Assembly (NCBI GenBank): GCA_947579665.1
Contig: OX388345.1
Coordinates: 35,307,849-35,371,848 of the forward strand
Length of the DNA stretch: 64,000 nucleotides
Origin: Sympetrum striolatum
Lineage: Eukaryota; Arthropoda; Insecta; Odonata; Libellulidae
Reading direction: 5' to 3'
The translations under genes were made by a program, and so were the position numbers. Positions 60,601 to 64,000 of this stretch are shown here, piece after piece (the first letter of the stretch is position 1; each line of letters starts with the position of its first letter). The notes beneath the pieces are model-generated. The model saw only the letters and a list, made by a program, of their open reading frames with translations, made no database searches and had not been told where the DNA came from.

Positions 60601-62735
60601 GTATACCCTTCACAGCATCTTGAGCCTCCCTTTCCTCCTCTTTTCCTTTAAAAACGGGAAAAGGGAGTTAGTGTGCTGGTCACGTGCTCTCATTATTGTT
60701 GTTTTAAACGAGTTTTACGCTCGGACTATCGTAACTCTGGCGACCTGTGGAGACACAACATGGAGTGGCACATTGCAGAAAATGGTCGGGAGATCTGCTG
60801 CGAGCGAAGTATGGACTCAAATTAGCATTCCGTCCCTTTTCATTTTATTTGTAGGGACTTCGCCTGGCAACCCGGCAGATGCATAAAAGCGACGGGGCTG
60901 GATTCTATAACGAATATATTAAAATATATAGCATGAGGAGATTTGAACGCCACGGTTGGGATATTTCTATTTATCACATAAACATAATAATAATAGTTCT
61001 TTCAAGGAATTCTAGTACTTGAGAGAAGTTTATTTACTTTTATTTATATGTTTATGATATGCAGTAGTTAGACTGTTTTCAGATGGCAGCTCCAACCATT
61101 GTGTACAGCACAATACAATCACGCTCCACTCACTAGCTCACTGAAATTAAACTTTTAATGGATATGGAAAAAAATAAAACTGCATTTGAACCAACGACAA
61201 CTACAGATAAAAACCTCTTCAACCATATAAAATGGTAAAAGGTTCCTTGATTAAGGCTAGAAAGTTTCAACAAAGAAACTAAAACGTTTAATTTCAAGCT
61301 TATTTGTATGTTAAACGGTGGAAAAGTCATATCGTTGACTATTAATTAGCATATCTCAGCAGCTAGGTTTGCTGCGGCGAATATTGAAAATGTTTACATT
61401 CCCTTATAAATTCCACATTTTTAGATGTTACAGTAGCCTTGTACGTAAAACTTTCAAACCATACAATATCAAGTAAAGAGACAAGATACTTCGTTTATTC
61501 ATTTAATGTAATTTATTTTCATTGTTTTACGAAAATTAATTAGCGACATCAGGGAAAATACAGCAAACCTACTTCATAACTAAATCCACCCACATTCTTA
61601 GAGAACCAAAATAATAGCAAGATATTTCAATAAATTCCGAACCATAAAAGTAAAATAGCCTCACCCTTCCCCACGTTATCTCAAAAGGGTATAATTCACG
61701 ACCGAATAAAACTAACCCTTTCATCATCCCAATTGCTACGTCCGGAAAACCGGTCTCCATACTCCAGCGAGCCTTTCGTCGCAATAAACGATAACGCACT
61801 TATCTTAATCCGAACAGATTAGAGGAAAGTGCTCACGTATTTGCGAAGCGACCCTGAAAATTATCTCTCAATAGTGGGAGGTATCCCGGTCATACATAAA
61901 TCAACACGGGAATAATGATACGTACGTATGCTATATTTGCGGGATTACGCATTCCGCATTCGAGTTTGCACAATGCCATTCACCCCTTCGCGCAATGCAC
62001 TCGCTATGTGGGCCAAACAAACAAATGATTGTCTACACCGAAACGATTTTAGGGCCCCTCCTCGGCCAATCCCTTACCTATTGAGGTAAATACTTCCGCG
62101 TTGGCGCGTGTCGGCTCGATTCAGGTTGACGAACAATTGACTAACAGGACGCGAATCAATTTGTGTCCTCGACCCGTCGAATGAGCGCGCTTTACGAACA
62201 AATACGGGACCTAAATCATCTGAAGAGGGAGAAAGTAGTTATGACTAGGTGGAGGAGGAAAGAGTTGAGAGAAACAAATCTTGGCGTCATTTGCATTCGA
62301 GGCAGGGACACCTGCAGCACCCAATACCTCTGGAAAACAAGCTATCCGAAGGGGGAACGCGTTTTTTATTTCGAGCCAATACCGTTCCGAAAACGCGTCA
62401 GTATTCAAGAGCTTTGACGAGCGTCGCCTAGCAATGAGAGGCCTCGAATCGAAGGAAACCCAATATTCCTCGAATATAACGGATCTCCAGGTGGTATAAC
62501 AGGATTAAAGCCTAAATTCTTTTCTGCACAGTAAGTACTGTAAAATCGATATCCTTCCGGTAAAATTAAATTATTGCACCAAAGAGTAAAGATATAATAA
62601 AAATACATAACTTGTGCCATCCAAGAAACTTCATTCAGTAATTATTTTATTAACTGTTATTGAGTATTTTAGTACCTTTTAAAGTATAAGATATTTATTT
62701 TTATTATCTTCTTAAATGAAAGTGTACTACTTGCT
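60600..62735. other. Spacer with one CpG-richer island
   Basis: An island at about 61740-62520 has three overlapping plus-strand frames of 60-84 codons, none recognisable. The remainder is AT-rich. Confidence 0.45.
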
Positions 62736-62740
62736 TTAAA

Positions 62741-62788
62741 AAAATCATACATTACTCTCCCATAAATGGGAGAGTAATGTATGATTTT
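62741..62788. repeat. Perfect palindrome, 23-bp arms, 2-bp spacer
   Basis: 62741-62763 and 62766-62788 are exact inverted copies separated by AA. The core is CTCCCATAAATGGGAG. There is no mismatch over 23 bp and no gene on either side. It can extrude as a cruciform. Confidence 0.9.
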
Positions 62789-62789
62789 C

Positions 62790-64000
62790 TCTCCCTCTCA
62801 CCTACTTTGACGCAAAACGAAAATCTCAAAAGGACCTCGACCAGATATCGCGTAAAAGTAAATCGCTATGTATAATCATAAAAAAATTCTCATCATATAG
62901 CCATAAAAGATACTAACGGTAAGCGATTCCTGAACCATGGTCAGTGAACCGTAGATAAAAGATATAGACTTGGGCAATGAATAGTTGGAAAATTCGCAAT
63001 ACATGTTAGAACTTTCTCGCAATTGATAAGATTAAGATGCTTGACGATCCATCAAATGGAGGGATTTACTCCTTCCAGCCATCTTCCTCCACCTTGAGAG
63101 TAACAAACTCAACTAATAAGAAAATATTTATTAAACATGCCACCATCCTTTTTTATTTTAAGTTATCCTATAATGATTTATGATTCGCTATAAAATCGCT
63201 ACGAAGCTATCCAGCGGATTCCAAAAATACATCGGGAACTTCAGGAACTGTTATTCGGGAATACGGTCGCGGATAAACATAAAATCCGTCGTCGGCGAAG
63301 GTATTTGAGGATCTCTTTATAGCACGTGGCGGAGTCCCGTAACGACGGGAAAACGTTTAGGAAGGTGGCGAATAGCAAAGGAGCAACGGTGGACAAGGGA
63401 GGAGAAGCTTAAACGCATCCTTATAAGGCAAAGGACGTTTCTATTTAATTTAGCCATTCGCCGTGACGCACCGCTCATGAAATCCCTCGTACGAAGAGTA
63501 TACATAACGCAAGTGAAAAAGAGCCGCGCTAATTCGCCTTCAAACTGTACGACTTCCACGAGCGAAGAATTGCTCACGAGGAGAGACGTGGACGAGGGGC
63601 GCTGAATGTCAAGGGTAGGCTATTTTCCTCGAAATTCCTCGTCCAAACTATCTAAAATTGCATTTATAATTTGCGGAGTTCCTCTGTCTGTTCAAAAATA
63701 TACGTTTATTGATCTTCTCTTTTAAATCATGCCACCGATTTCAATTAAATTTCACATATGTTTTCACATTTCACAAAATAACCTTTGTATGACATAAAAT
63801 AAGGATGTGGCGGTTTCATTAATTTACAAATCTATGGTTATCTAGCTTTATCAATAATCCATTCCACCTGTATCAACCAAATTTCGCATACCTAACATTA
63901 TATTATAACCGCATAATCGCATATTAACATAACGGAAAATGATGCCATGAAGATACCATTTAGTAATACTGCCGAGTTCAACTCCAAAACGTTCGGAAAG
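62790..64000. other. Spacer with a terminal CpG-richer stretch
   Basis: 63200-63640 is CpG-richer and holds an 86-codon minus frame without recognisable features. The rest is AT-rich, and nothing else was identified up to the window edge. Confidence 0.45.

Noticed and set aside
60269..60613. 114-codon proline-rich minus-strand frame
   Set aside because: It is the complement of a G-rich simple tract.

Overview
This window looks like intergenic or intronic DNA from an arthropod, most likely an insect. That is an inference from the kind of repeats present; I cannot name the species. The background is AT-rich with very short ORFs and no operon-like packing. I found no intact protein-coding gene, rRNA or functional tRNA in 64 kb. 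The only protein similarity I can defend is two decayed C-terminal ends of non-LTR retrotransposon reverse transcriptases (12436-12721 and about 59355-59811). One weak candidate for a last coding exon lies on the minus strand at 24355-24470.

Layout. 0-12 kb is AT-rich spacer with two diverged tandem duplications of about 170-185 bp (2661-2945, 3620-4010), a long imperfect hairpin with a 51-bp stem (8248-8369), and an 18-bp minisatellite (10981-11124) followed by small hairpins built from the same words. 12-13 kb holds a large foldback (12206-12369) next to a LINE 3' end whose 3' UTR forms a hairpin. The same LINE 3' end recurs as very short truncated copies at 18723-18784, 36621-36679 and 58788-58842 (minus). 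13-41 kb is spacer with scattered tRNA-derived (SINE-like) pieces. 41992-42502 is a complete non-autonomous piggyBac-type element with TTAA duplications. 44-46 kb has a near-perfect palindrome and an inverted pair of B-box motifs. 47395-48330 is a six-unit diverged tandem array in which every unit carries a tRNA T-arm/B-box-like word. 52 kb has another tRNA-like piece. 57.8-58.8 kb has a hAT-like terminus, a retroelement-end-like module and a minus-strand LINE end. 59.35-60.19 kb is a second LINE 3' end with an (ATT)n tail, followed by a G-rich quadruplex-prone tract. A perfect 23-bp-arm palindrome sits at 62741-62788.

The spacer alternates between very AT-rich stretches and islands of a few hundred bases that are GC- and CpG-richer, often purine-skewed. 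The islands carry overlapping meaningless ORFs on both strands. The elements do not form a pathway. What links them is retroposition (LINEs, SINE-like pieces), one DNA transposon, and several self-complementary or tandem structures. The most unusual are the B-box-bearing array, the 51-bp-stem hairpin and the foldback with a hammerhead-like core. All statements about copy number elsewhere in the genome, transcription or conservation are untested.
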